A stretch of 6,064 bases of DNA, from positions 1 through 6,064 of the forward strand of contig JAEWEH010000459.1 of assembly GCA_023389535.1 (NCBI GenBank), in the 5' to 3' direction. The notes under the pieces are model-generated. The model was not told the origin of the DNA. It ran no database searches and worked only from the letters and a program-made list of their open reading frames with translations. A program made the position numbers and the translations under genes. Position 1 is the first letter of the stretch. Each line of letters begins with the position of its first letter. This DNA comes from Pseudomonadota bacterium. GTDB lineage: Bacteria; Pseudomonadota; Gammaproteobacteria; Burkholderiales; Burkholderiaceae_B. Shown piece by piece: positions 1 to 6,064 of this stretch.

Positions 1-458
1 TCCAGCGTTGGACTATATGCGTGCGTGCCTTTGATCCGGCGGCCCGCAGCCGCCGCCGAATCGCCGGCCGCGGCCGCGCCCTGCGCGGCGGTGTCTTGTA
101 CCGCCGCCACTTCAGCAGCGATAGTCAATGCGATCTGGGGCAGGTTCAGGCCCGTTGCAGCGACATCTGCGGAATTATCCGTATCGGCGTCAGTCGTTTG
201 GCTTGCGGCTTCTTTACCCGTGGCTTGCTTGCCGGAAGCCGACGCACCGTGTGCCGAATCAGCCGGGGTCTGCACTTCGCCTTGCGCTTTTTCCGGGTGG
301 GCCGCGCCCGGACGGGCGGACGCAGCGCCCCCGGCGCGGGGCTCGGCGGCATGCTGTCGGCGCAACACACTGGAAAAAGTCGCGTCCGCATGACCGCCAT
401 GAGCGCGGCCTGAGTGCACGGTAGAGGGCAGAACGGCGGATATCGTGGGTGTATTCAT
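1..458 (-). CDS. fliK: Flagellar hook-length control protein FliK, N-terminal part (cut by the left edge)
   Basis: FliK is exported by the flagellar type III system, measures the growing hook and switches export from hook to filament proteins through its C-terminal domain. Only the first 152 codons are present. They read without a stop from ATG at 458-456 to the window edge. The protein begins MNTPTISAVL, has an early FSSVLRRQ segment (residues 28-35), and continues as an Ala/Gly/Ser/Thr-rich low-complexity chain with only a short hydrophobic stretch (LNLPQIALTIAAEVAAV, 104-120). This fits the disordered, fast-diverging FliK N-terminus, but it has no diagnostic motif. The conserved C-terminal switch domain would lie to the left, outside the window. 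The assignment therefore rests mainly on position directly after fliJ and on composition. The gap to fliJ is 35 bases and the ribosome binding site is weak (a GAG about 6 bases upstream). An in-frame TTG at 491-489 would add 11 residues, but ATG is preferred. Confidence 0.85.
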   Translation of the reverse strand, partial: MNTPTISAVLPSTVHSGRAHGGHADATFSSVLRRQHAAEPRAGGAASARPGAAHPEKAQGEVQTPADSAHGASASGKQATGKEAASQTTDADTDNSADVAATGLNLPQIALTIAAEVAAVQDTAAQGAAAAGDSAAAAGRRIKGTHAYSPTL

Positions 459-493
459 TGCAAGCTCTGGGCCTTTTGGTTGATCGGACAAGC

Positions 494-949
494 TCAGTGT
501 GCGGGCCGCAAACGGCGATACATCGCAGCCGACATTTCGTCCGCTGCCAACTGTTCGGCCCGGTTTTCCCGTGCCAGGCGCTGCCGCGTCTGGCGGGTTT
601 GCAGCGCTTCGTACGAATTGAGGCGCCGTTTTTCCGCATACCAGTGCTGGCGCCCATCTTCGAGTTTGCCGTTGATCTGCGCCACGATCTTATTCTGCTG
701 CGAAATGGCCTCGTCCAAAGTGGCGATAAACTGCCTAAAGTTGTGGTAGTTCGACGCTGACAGCCCGGATTCGGTGGCCTTCTGCAATCGTTCCGCATAG
801 TCCTGGCGGTAAACCTGCAGCGCCGACAGTTGCGATTCGGCGTTGTTGCGTTCGGCGGTCAGCTGCTGCAAGACCTTGCTGGCTTTATCTGCATTGTCTT
901 TGGCCAGGTCGATCAAGATCGGCAAAGAGGAAGACGAGTCTTTAGCCAT
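494..949 (-). CDS. fliJ: Flagellar export apparatus protein FliJ
   Basis: FliJ is a small cytoplasmic protein of the flagellar type III export apparatus. In characterised systems it forms an antiparallel coiled coil that sits in the centre of the FliI ATPase ring, links it to the export gate protein FlhA and helps recycle chaperones. The 151-residue product is close to the usual length of about 147. It is almost entirely charged and helical (Glu, Gln, Arg, Lys, Ala), with no signal peptide or membrane segment. Recognisable family positions are [12 protein letters not shown] (residues 68-79) and, in the second helix, [18 protein letters not shown] followed by ENR. Its ATG (949-947) lies inside the last codons of fliI, giving an 8-base overlap, and GGAATGA just upstream can serve as the ribosome binding site. 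Coupling to fliI translation is likely. Sequence identity in this family is low, so order in the operon adds weight. Confidence 0.94.
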   Translation of the reverse strand: MAKDSSSSLPILIDLAKDNADKASKVLQQLTAERNNAESQLSALQVYRQDYAERLQKATESGLSASNYHNFRQFIATLDEAISQQNKIVAQINGKLEDGRQHWYAEKRRLNSYEALQTRQTRQRLARENRAEQLAADEMSAAMYRRLRPAH

Positions 950-2426
950 GATTCATTCCATTGGATTGCGAATATTGGCCCGGGGCGGCGCCTCGGCCCA
1001 GCACGGCGGCCAGGTCGCTTGCTGCGGTTCGATAATCGATACGTGTTTCTATGCCTTGCTGCAAATAGGCTTCCAGCCACGGGTACTTCTCTATGGCTTC
1101 ATCGATTTGCGGATCATTGCCGTGTGTATAAGCCCCCACCGCAATCAGGTCGCGGTTGCGTTGGTAACGCGACAGCATTTTCTTGAACTGATGCACCATC
1201 GTGAACTGCTCGGGCGGGACAACGGCGGACATCACGCGCGAGATCGAGGCTTCGATATCGATGGCGGGATAGTGCCCCGATTCAGCCAGGCTGCGCGACA
1301 GCACCACGTGGCCATCCAGGATCGCGCGCGCGGAATCCGCGATGGGATCTTGCTGGTCGTCGCCCTCGGTCAGTACGGTATAGAAAGCGGTAATGGATCC
1401 CGCAGGCCGGTTGCCGAGCGGGGCGCCGTTGCCGGCCCGCTCGACCAAGGCAGGCAGCTTGGCGAACACTGAAGGCGGATAGCCTTTGGTGGCCGGTGGT
1501 TCACCGATGGCCAGGGCGATTTCGCGTTGGGCCATGGCATAGCGGGTCAAGGAATCCATGATCAGCAGCACATGCTTGCCTTGATCGCGAAAATGCTCCG
1601 CCAGCTTGGTCGCATAGACTGCGCCTTGCAGGCGCAGCAAGGGCGAAACGTCAGCGGGCGCCGCCACCACAACGGAACGCATCAGTCCTTCCGGGCCCAG
1701 GTTGTGTTCGATGAATTCCTTGACTTCGCGCCCGCGCTCGCCGATCAGGCCGACGACGATCACGTCGGCCTGCGTGTAGCGGGCCATCATGCCCAGCAGC
1801 ACGCTCTTGCCCACGCCGGAGCCGGCGAACAAGCCCATGCGCTGACCGCGTCCCACCGTCAGCAAGCCGTTGATGGCGCGCACGCCGACGTCCAGCACGG
1901 TGTCGATGGGTGCGCGCGCCAAAGGGTTGATGACCGGCGCGGCCAGCCGTGCGGATTCGACGCCTTCCAGCGGGCGTCCATCCAGCGGGCGGCCTGCGCC
2001 ATCCAGTACCCGCCCCAGCAGGGCATCGCCCACCGGCAGGTGGCGCGACAGGACGGGGGGCAGGCCGGTGTCTTGGTCGGCATGCAAAGGCAGCGGAATC
2101 CGGCTCTGTACCGAGGGTTCGATCGGCACGACGCGCGCACCTGGCGGCAAGCCCGAAATATCGCTTTGCGGCATCAAGTACAAGGTATGGCCATGAAAGC
2201 CCACGACCTCCGCTTCCGCCCAATGGTTCTGGCCCGGCGATATTTCTATCCGGCAGGCCGCGCCCACGGCCAGGCGCAAGCCGGTGGCTTCCAGCACCAG
2301 GCCGGTGGCGCGGGTGATGCGGCCGCTCGCGTGCCAGGACTCGGTGGCCGCGACGCGCCGTGCGCCGGCCTCAAGCTGGGCGCGCCAGCGGGCGGCGGGG
2401 GTGGAAAGCAGTTCCGGCGCGCCCAT
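942..2426 (-). CDS. fliI: Flagellum-specific ATPase FliI
   Basis: FliI is the ATPase of the flagellar type III export apparatus, related to the F1 alpha/beta subunits. It forms a hexamer at the base of the export gate, and its ATP hydrolysis assists unfolding and entry of substrates. Counted from the ATG, the 494 residues show an N-terminal beta-barrel domain (about 35-110) and the catalytic domain. This carries Walker A AGSGVGKS (201-208, Lys207), GERGREV with the catalytic Glu230, Walker [12 protein letters not shown] (285-295, Asp291), the family segment [18 protein letters not shown] (308-325) and the likely arginine finger Arg397 in SISRVM. A helical C-terminal domain follows. All key residues are present. 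The protein is somewhat longer than Salmonella FliI (456), mostly at the ends. The start is uncertain: ATG at 2426 lies 2 bases after fliH, while in-frame TTG at 2432 would overlap the fliH stop. fliJ overlaps its 3' end by 8 bases. Confidence 0.98.
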   Translation of the reverse strand: MGAPELLSTPAARWRAQLEAGARRVAATESWHASGRITRATGLVLEATGLRLAVGAACRIEISPGQNHWAEAEVVGFHGHTLYLMPQSDISGLPPGARVVPIEPSVQSRIPLPLHADQDTGLPPVLSRHLPVGDALLGRVLDGAGRPLDGRPLEGVESARLAAPVINPLARAPIDTVLDVGVRAINGLLTVGRGQRMGLFAGSGVGKSVLLGMMARYTQADVIVVGLIGERGREVKEFIEHNLGPEGLMRSVVVAAPADVSPLLRLQGAVYATKLAEHFRDQGKHVLLIMDSLTRYAMAQREIALAIGEPPATKGYPPSVFAKLPALVERAGNGAPLGNRPAGSITAFYTVLTEGDDQQDPIADSARAILDGHVVLSRSLAESGHYPAIDIEASISRVMSAVVPPEQFTMVHQFKKMLSRYQRNRDLIAVGAYTHGNDPQIDEAIEKYPWLEAYLQQGIETRIDYRTAASDLAAVLGRGAAPGQYSQSNGMNHG

Positions 2427-2428
2427 GG

Positions 2429-3166
2429 TCAATGCGCCTCAGTCGCCGGGGCATGATGCCCCAGTGCGGACGTCACCCGCTTCCAGCGCGTCTGCAAGGT
2501 TGCGTCTATGCTGCCCAAAGCGGTTTCCGCAATGCATCCGCCGCGGTCGATGGCCGGATCCGGCATCAGGCGGCAACGGCGCGTACCGGCTTCTTCCTGC
2601 ACATAGCGGCGCGCCAGTTCCAGATCGGCGGGATGGATACGCAAGGTCAGTACGGCATCATCGCCACTTTCCACTTGCAGCACGTCGCGCAGCAGGTCCA
2701 GGATTTTTTCCGGGTGGGCATCCAGCGTACTGCGCAAGACTTGTTCGGCGATGCGGATGGACAGGCTGATCAAGGCCTGGCCCATGTCGGCTTCCAGCGA
2801 GGCGATAGACTGCGCGCAGGCTTGCGCCATGGCGCGCAATTGCTCCGCCTCGTGCCGGGCTTGCTCTTGCCCGGAAGCCAGGCCTGCCGCCATGCCCGCG
2901 TCGTAGCCTTCCTCGCGGCCGGACGCCATGCCGGTTTCCCGACCTTCGCGCAGGCCCTGTTCGTGGCCGGCTGCATAGCCTTCGGCATGGCCGCTGGCCT
3001 GCGCGGCATCCCGCAGGCGCTGGATTTCCTTGCGCAGTATGGCGGGATCGGGCGCGGCTGGCGCGGCCGCCGGCTTGCTGGCAGGAACGGGCGCATCGAA
3101 CGAGCTCATTTCCCAGCGCTGCCAATCCTGGGCCTCACGATAAAGAATGGCCTTTCTTTCAGACAT
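2429..3166 (-). CDS. fliH: Flagellar assembly protein FliH, regulator of the FliI ATPase
   Basis: FliH is a peripheral-stalk-like protein. A FliH dimer binds the FliI N-terminus, restrains its ATPase and docks it to FliN and FlhA at the base of the flagellum. The 245-residue product has three visible parts. The N-terminal tail contains two tryptophans in DWQRW (Trp15, Trp18), matching the pair used for docking in Salmonella. A Pro/Ala linker (25-42) follows. Then comes a long charged helix with glycine at every fourth residue from 59 to 99, the GxxxG repeat typical of FliH. The C-terminal domain (about 120-235) has the family features [23 protein letters not shown] and DRGGCIAET. The start at 3166-3164 is chosen because [15 protein letters not shown] begins the conserved tail. 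The open frame extends 50 codons further into fliG, but that part is a shadow. The gene overlaps fliG by 8 bases and has no strong ribosome binding site of its own, so coupling is likely. Confidence 0.96.
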   Translation of the reverse strand: MSERKAILYREAQDWQRWEMSSFDAPVPASKPAAAPAAPDPAILRKEIQRLRDAAQASGHAEGYAAGHEQGLREGRETGMASGREEGYDAGMAAGLASGQEQARHEAEQLRAMAQACAQSIASLEADMGQALISLSIRIAEQVLRSTLDAHPEKILDLLRDVLQVESGDDAVLTLRIHPADLELARRYVQEEAGTRRCRLMPDPAIDRGGCIAETALGSIDATLQTRWKRVTSALGHHAPATEAH

Positions 3167-4160
3167 ATTCGTCTTTGCCCAGGCCGCCCAGCGAGAATTG
3201 CCCCGCCTCGGCCAGCTTGCGCGCGACCTGCAGGATATTTTTCTGTTCTTCTTCCACCTTGGACATGCGTACCGGCCCTTGCGCTTCCAGGTCGTCGCGC
3301 AGCATCTCGGCCGCACGATTCGACATATTCTTGAAGAACTTTTCGCGCAGTTCCTCGGGCGCGCCCTTTAGCGCGACGGTCAGCGAGGTGGTGTCGATTT
3401 CCTTCAGGATGAGCTGGATGGCCGTGTCTTCGATATCCGCCAGGTTATCGAAGACGAACATTTCGTCCACAATGCGTTGCGCCAGGTCGGCGTCGAGTTC
3501 GCGCAGGCTGGCGACCACCGCGTCTTCCTCGGCGGAGCTCATGAAGTTCAGGATTTCCGCGGCGGTGCGCACCCCGCCCATCTTGCTGCGCTTGGCGCCC
3601 TGGCCCGAAAGCATGTTGTTCAGCACATCGGTCAGTTCGTGCAAGGCCGCCGGCTGCACGCCACCGAAGGTCGCAATGCGCAGCATGACATCGTTGCGCA
3701 ACCGTTCGTTAAGCAGCGCCAGCACGGCGGAAGCGCGGTCGCGTTCCAGGTGCACCAATATGGTGGCGATGATCTGGGGATGTTCGTCGCAAATCAGTTC
3801 GGCTACGCTGTTGGGGTCCAGCCAGTTCAGCGCATCGATGCCGTTGCCGCCATCGCCGGCCTCCAGGATGTCCTCGATCAGCCCCGCGGCGCGATCAGTG
3901 CCCAACGCCTTGGTCAACACCGAACGTATGTATTCGTCCGAGCCCAGGGTGACGGCCAGGAACTGATCCGCTTCCTGGCGAAAGTCTTCCAGCACCTTGT
4001 CCACGTCGCCACGGGTGATCTGCTTCAGATTGGCCATCGCCCCGCCGATCAGCTGCACCTCGCGGGCGGACAGATATTTGAACACTTCCGCCGCAGCGTC
4101 TTCGCCCAGCGACATCACCAGGATCGCGCAGCGGTCCAGATCGGTATCAACGATTGCCAT
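3159..4160 (-). CDS. fliG: Flagellar motor switch protein FliG
   Basis: FliG forms the upper part of the cytoplasmic C-ring. It binds the FliF C-terminus through its N-domain and FliM through its middle domain. It interacts with the MotA stator through its C-domain, generating torque and setting rotation direction. The 333-residue length is normal. The N-domain begins MAIVDTDLDRCAILVMSLGE. The middle domain contains the EHPQ motif (126-129), which contacts FliM, and a GG-containing linker near 195. The C-domain has MFVFDNL (234-240, the MFxF hinge) and the torque helix NRAAEMLRDDLE. Lys265, Arg282, Asp289, Asp290 and Arg298 line up, one residue on, with the charged residues studied in E. coli (264, 281, 288, 289, 297). 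The protein ends GKDEYV. The start lies inside fliF (14-base overlap) behind a purine-rich stretch, GGAAAAGAAAG, that can act as the ribosome binding site. No defect is seen. Confidence 0.98.
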   Translation of the reverse strand: MAIVDTDLDRCAILVMSLGEDAAAEVFKYLSAREVQLIGGAMANLKQITRGDVDKVLEDFRQEADQFLAVTLGSDEYIRSVLTKALGTDRAAGLIEDILEAGDGGNGIDALNWLDPNSVAELICDEHPQIIATILVHLERDRASAVLALLNERLRNDVMLRIATFGGVQPAALHELTDVLNNMLSGQGAKRSKMGGVRTAAEILNFMSSAEEDAVVASLRELDADLAQRIVDEMFVFDNLADIEDTAIQLILKEIDTTSLTVALKGAPEELREKFFKNMSNRAAEMLRDDLEAQGPVRMSKVEEEQKNILQVARKLAEAGQFSLGGLGKDEYV

Positions 4161-5841
4161 CTTTCTTTTCCATCCAGGAACGCAGGACCATGGCGACCGC
4201 GCGCGGGTCTTTTTCGGCCATGGAGCGAGCCGTGTTCAAGTTCTCTTCGTAGCGGTTCATTTCCGAGGCCAGCTTTTCCGCCGCGGCCAGTTGCTCGCGA
4301 TTCTTTTCCTGCTCTTGCGCTTCTTCTTCGCGCTTGAGCTTGGCTTCGGCGTTGTCCGCCAACATGGGTTTGATGATGCTGCGCCACAAAATGTAGGCCG
4401 CCAGGGCGATCAGCAGATACTGGATCAGGCGCATGCCGTAATCGAGATAAACCGGGTTTTCCCAAACGGGTACCTTAACTGCGTGATCGGTGCTGAACTG
4501 GCTATTGACCACGCTTAGCGTGTCGCCGCGTTCGGCCGAATACCCCATGGCCTGCTTCACCAGTTCATTCAGCTTTTCCATGTCGGCCGGCGGCAGTGCT
4601 TCGGGCGTACCGTCGTTGTCGCGGTAGTTCACGACGACGGCGACGGACAGGCGCCGCAATGTGCCCAGCGGATCCTTGACATGGCTGATGGTGCGATCGA
4701 CCTCGTAGTTGATGGTTGCGTCGCTGCGTGAATTGCTCGGCGCCGCCGCTGTGGCATTCGGGCCGGCCTGCGTGGTGCTCAGGTTGTTCTGCGCCGTAGC
4801 GCCTTGCGCCGGGTTGCCCTGATTGGGTGCATTGCCCGCGGCCGGGTTCTGATTGGCAGGGGTGGTAACAATGGGCGCAGTCGCATTCAAGGGCGGCTGA
4901 TTCGTCAACGCGCCCGGCACGCCTTCGGGCGGCAGCACATTGTTCTGCACCGATGAACTGGTCTGTTCGCTGCGCACCGCGGCTTCGCCGGGCTTGCGAT
5001 TGGGGCGGTAGACTTCCGACGTTTGTTCGCGCTGGGCAAAATCGACATCGGCACTGACCTGGGCGCGGACATTGCCCGGCCCGACCAGCGGATTCAGCAA
5101 GGTCAGTATGCGCTGTACGGTGCGTTGCTCGATGTCGTCGACCAGGTGGCGGCGGGTGCCGTCGGCCCCGGCTTCTCCGCTGGGCGCCGTCAGCAGGCGG
5201 CCGTTCTGGTCTACCACCGAGACCTTGTCCGATGTCAGGTGGGGCACGCTGGACGACACCAGCCAGGTAATGGCCGCCACTTGCGATTCGCTCAAGCTGC
5301 GCCCGGGGTAGAGCGTCAGCAACACCGACGCCGTTGGCGGCTGACGGTCGCGCACGAACAAGGATTCGCGCGGGATCGCCAGATGCACGCGAGCCTGTTG
5401 TACGGCGTGCAGACCTTGTATCGAGCTGACCAGTTCGCCTTCCAGGGCGCGCTGGTAATTGATTTGCTCCGTGAACTGGCTGGCGCCAAAGCGCGTCTGG
5501 TCCATCAATTCAAAACCGGCCTCGCCACTGCGCGGCAGGCCTTGCTGGGCCAGTTGCAGACGGGCCTCGTGCACCTTGTCGCTGGGCACCAGGATGGCGT
5601 TACCCGAGTCCGACAGCTTGTAGGGCACATTCATCTGCGTCAATGCCGCCACAATGGCGCCGCCATCCCGGTCTTCCAGGTTGGTAAAAAGCGGGCGGTA
5701 ATCGGGCGTGCGCGCCCACAGCATCAGGACGACAATCAGCGCAACCACGCCGGCTGCGGCGCCCAGCTGTACCGGCTTGGGCCAGGCCGCGACTTTCTGC
5801 AGGATGGGAAAGCGCGACGCCAGTTGGGCCATCTGGCTCAT
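4147..5841 (-). CDS. fliF: Flagellar MS-ring protein FliF
   Basis: FliF is the inner-membrane protein that assembles into the MS-ring, the base of the flagellum on which the rod, the export gate and FliG are built. The 564-residue product has the expected plan and length (Salmonella FliF has 560). There is a cytoplasmic N-tail, a first membrane helix at about 25-43 and a periplasmic YscJ/FliF-type region with ring-building motifs (about 46-220). RBM3 (about 230-450) follows and is interrupted by an Asn/Pro/Ala/Gln-rich insertion at about 301-372. A second membrane helix lies at about 470-488. The charged, coiled-coil cytoplasmic tail ends in the FliG-binding segment DPRAVAMVLRSWM (545-557). 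The ATG at 5841 follows AGGGG with 6 bases of spacing; a second in-frame ATG at codon 4 is less well placed. fliF is the first gene of the operon seen here, and the fliG start lies within its last codons. Confidence 0.98.
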   Translation of the reverse strand: MSQMAQLASRFPILQKVAAWPKPVQLGAAAGVVALIVVLMLWARTPDYRPLFTNLEDRDGGAIVAALTQMNVPYKLSDSGNAILVPSDKVHEARLQLAQQGLPRSGEAGFELMDQTRFGASQFTEQINYQRALEGELVSSIQGLHAVQQARVHLAIPRESLFVRDRQPPTASVLLTLYPGRSLSESQVAAITWLVSSSVPHLTSDKVSVVDQNGRLLTAPSGEAGADGTRRHLVDDIEQRTVQRILTLLNPLVGPGNVRAQVSADVDFAQREQTSEVYRPNRKPGEAAVRSEQTSSSVQNNVLPPEGVPGALTNQPPLNATAPIVTTPANQNPAAGNAPNQGNPAQGATAQNNLSTTQAGPNATAAAPSNSRSDATINYEVDRTISHVKDPLGTLRRLSVAVVVNYRDNDGTPEALPPADMEKLNELVKQAMGYSAERGDTLSVVNSQFSTDHAVKVPVWENPVYLDYGMRLIQYLLIALAAYILWRSIIKPMLADNAEAKLKREEEAQEQEKNREQLAAAEKLASEMNRYEENLNTARSMAEKDPRAVAMVLRSWMEKKDGNR

Positions 5842-5847
5842 TGGCGG

Positions 5848-5853
5848 CCCCTA
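5848..5853 (-). promoter_or_regulatory. Ribosome binding site of fliF
   Basis: Read on the minus strand, TAGGGG lies 6 bases before the fliF ATG. It is the clearest Shine-Dalgarno-like sequence in the window and it supports the ATG at 5841 as the start. The following genes rely on weaker, purine-rich sites inside the gene before them. Confidence 0.7.
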
Positions 5854-5940
5854 GGGTTGGGGCGATTGGCGCTCGATCCGGGGGTCAGGCAATCAGGAAG
5901 CAAGGTGTACATGCGGCGAGACTAAGGTAACAGTGCGTGA

Positions 5941-5968
5941 ATTATTGCCCGTATGGCGCCGGCGGCAA
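5941..5968 (-). promoter_or_regulatory. Candidate sigma70-type promoter for the fliF operon
   Basis: On the minus strand TTGCCG (5968-5963, 4 of 6 matches to the -35 consensus) is followed after 16 bases by AATAAT (5946-5941, 5 of 6 matches to the -10 consensus). Transcription would begin near 5934, leaving a leader of about 90 bases before fliF. A moderate -35 with upstream repeats would suit an activated early-flagellar promoter (FlhDC-type in many enteric bacteria and Burkholderiales), but I could not fit a convincing FlhDC box. I found no good sigma28 (TAAA-N15-GCCGATAA) or sigma54 (GG-N10-GC) promoter. This is motif matching by eye only. Confidence 0.4.
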
Positions 5969-5974
5969 GCATCG

Positions 5975-5989
5975 AAAAGCGCGGCTTTT
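5975..5989. repeat. Short inverted repeat upstream of the candidate fliF promoter
   Basis: AAAAGC, a 3-base spacer GCG and GCTTTT form a perfect inverted repeat with 6-base arms. Its centre lies about 48 bases before the predicted fliF transcription start, just upstream of the candidate -35. That is a suitable place for an activator or repressor site. It could also form a weak hairpin, but the stem is short and no T-run follows outside the arm, so it is a poor terminator. Function is inferred only from position. Confidence 0.35.
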
Positions 5990-6026
5990 GGGCGCCACTT
6001 AGCTCTTATGCCGGATGGGGCGCCAC
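5990..6026. repeat. Direct repeat GGGCGCCAC, two copies 28 bases apart
   Basis: The 9-base word GGGCGCCAC occurs at 5990-5998 and 6018-6026. Its palindromic core GGCGCC occurs a third time at 5955-5960, inside the candidate fliF promoter spacer. The copies lie upstream of fliF in the only non-coding stretch of appreciable size in the window. They could be binding sites for a regulator, but GGCGCC words also arise easily by chance in GC-rich DNA. Confidence 0.3.
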
Positions 6027-6064
6027 ATTGGGTGCCGTGGGACTATAGCCGCTGCGAACAGGGG

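Larger units (their letters stand above)
5842..6064. other. Non-coding region upstream of fliF
   Basis: These 223 bases contain no ORF that looks like a known protein on either strand. The minus strand does not show the C-terminal end of fliE, which precedes fliF in many operons. Either fliE lies elsewhere or it is divergently transcribed to the right of the window, as in E. coli, in which case this is part of a shared divergent control region. Two tiny ORFs are present: 24 codons on the minus strand (5838-5912) ending across the fliF start, and 31 codons on the plus strand (5953-6048). Neither has a good ribosome binding site. Confidence 0.6.

Noticed and set aside
459..493. Possible promoter or terminator between fliJ and fliK
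   Set aside because: The 35 bases contain no -35/-10 pair, no stem-loop and no T-run.
1527..2456. Plus-strand open frame of 309 codons
   Set aside because: It lies entirely antisense to fliI, and its His/Gln/Ala-rich composition is typical of the reverse reading of a GC-rich gene. It has no recognisable domain.
3167..3316. Upstream extension of fliH by 50 codons to an ATG at 3316
   Set aside because: The extra residues are Arg/Trp/Lys-rich and are the out-of-frame reading of the conserved fliG C-terminus. The conserved FliH tail starts at 3166.
2360..3334. Plus-strand open frame of 324 codons
   Set aside because: It is antisense to fliH, whose conserved motifs are clear on the minus strand. 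The translation shows no family features and spans three gene junctions.
3477..4337. Plus-strand open frame of 286 codons
   Set aside because: It is antisense to fliG and the end of fliF, and is explained by codon bias of the real genes.
5023..5925. Plus-strand open frame of 300 codons
   Set aside because: It is antisense to the first half of fliF, rich in His, Gln, Arg and Ala with no domain. It is a shadow.
5975..5989. Inverted repeat considered as a rho-independent terminator
   Set aside because: The stem has only two GC pairs of six and no separate U-run follows. A regulatory site or chance is more likely.
5953..6048. 31-codon plus-strand ORF starting MAPAASIEKR
   Set aside because: It has no ribosome binding site and no resemblance to FliE or another known small protein, and it lies over the candidate fliF promoter. 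It is likely chance.

Overview
The window is a stretch of a bacterial flagellar biogenesis operon. All recognisable genes lie on the minus strand, so transcription runs from right to left: fliF, fliG, fliH, fliI, fliJ, then the first 152 codons of fliK, which runs off the left edge. The DNA is GC-rich, and the order fliFGHIJK is the usual one in Beta- and Gammaproteobacteria. The style of the proteins (for example the N-terminus of FliG and the Ala/Gly-rich FliK) suggests a betaproteobacterium of the Burkholderiales, possibly Alcaligenaceae (Bordetella/Achromobacter-like). The taxonomic guess is inference from memory; no search was run.

Layout, right to left. Positions 5842-6064 hold no convincing gene. 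They contain a plausible sigma70-type promoter for fliF (5941-5968), short repeats just upstream of it, an approximately 90-base leader and a Shine-Dalgarno sequence (5848-5853). fliF (4147-5841) encodes the MS-ring protein. fliG (3159-4160) encodes the rotor/switch protein that sits on FliF. fliH (2429-3166), fliI (942-2426) and fliJ (494-949) encode the regulator, ATPase and central-stalk protein of the flagellar type III export apparatus. fliK (1-458, partial) encodes the hook-length ruler. Neighbouring genes overlap by 8-14 bases or lie 2 bases apart, except for a 35-base gap between fliJ and fliK. This indicates one transcript with strong translational coupling, and no terminator is visible inside the operon.

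The genes are consecutive parts of one machine. FliF forms the membrane ring on which FliG assembles. FliH, FliI and FliJ form the ATPase complex under the ring that feeds substrates to the export gate. FliK is itself exported and ends hook growth. All complete genes have intact key motifs (FliI P-loop, Walker B and arginine finger; FliG EHPQ and the C-terminal charged helix; FliH tryptophans and glycine repeat), so the system looks functional. I see no mobile element, CRISPR array, RNA gene or undescribed system. The points worth a second look are modest: an unbroken FliH GxxxG run, a small ORF that would couple to fliF, the repeat-rich upstream region, the Asn-rich FliF insertion and two uncertain start codons.
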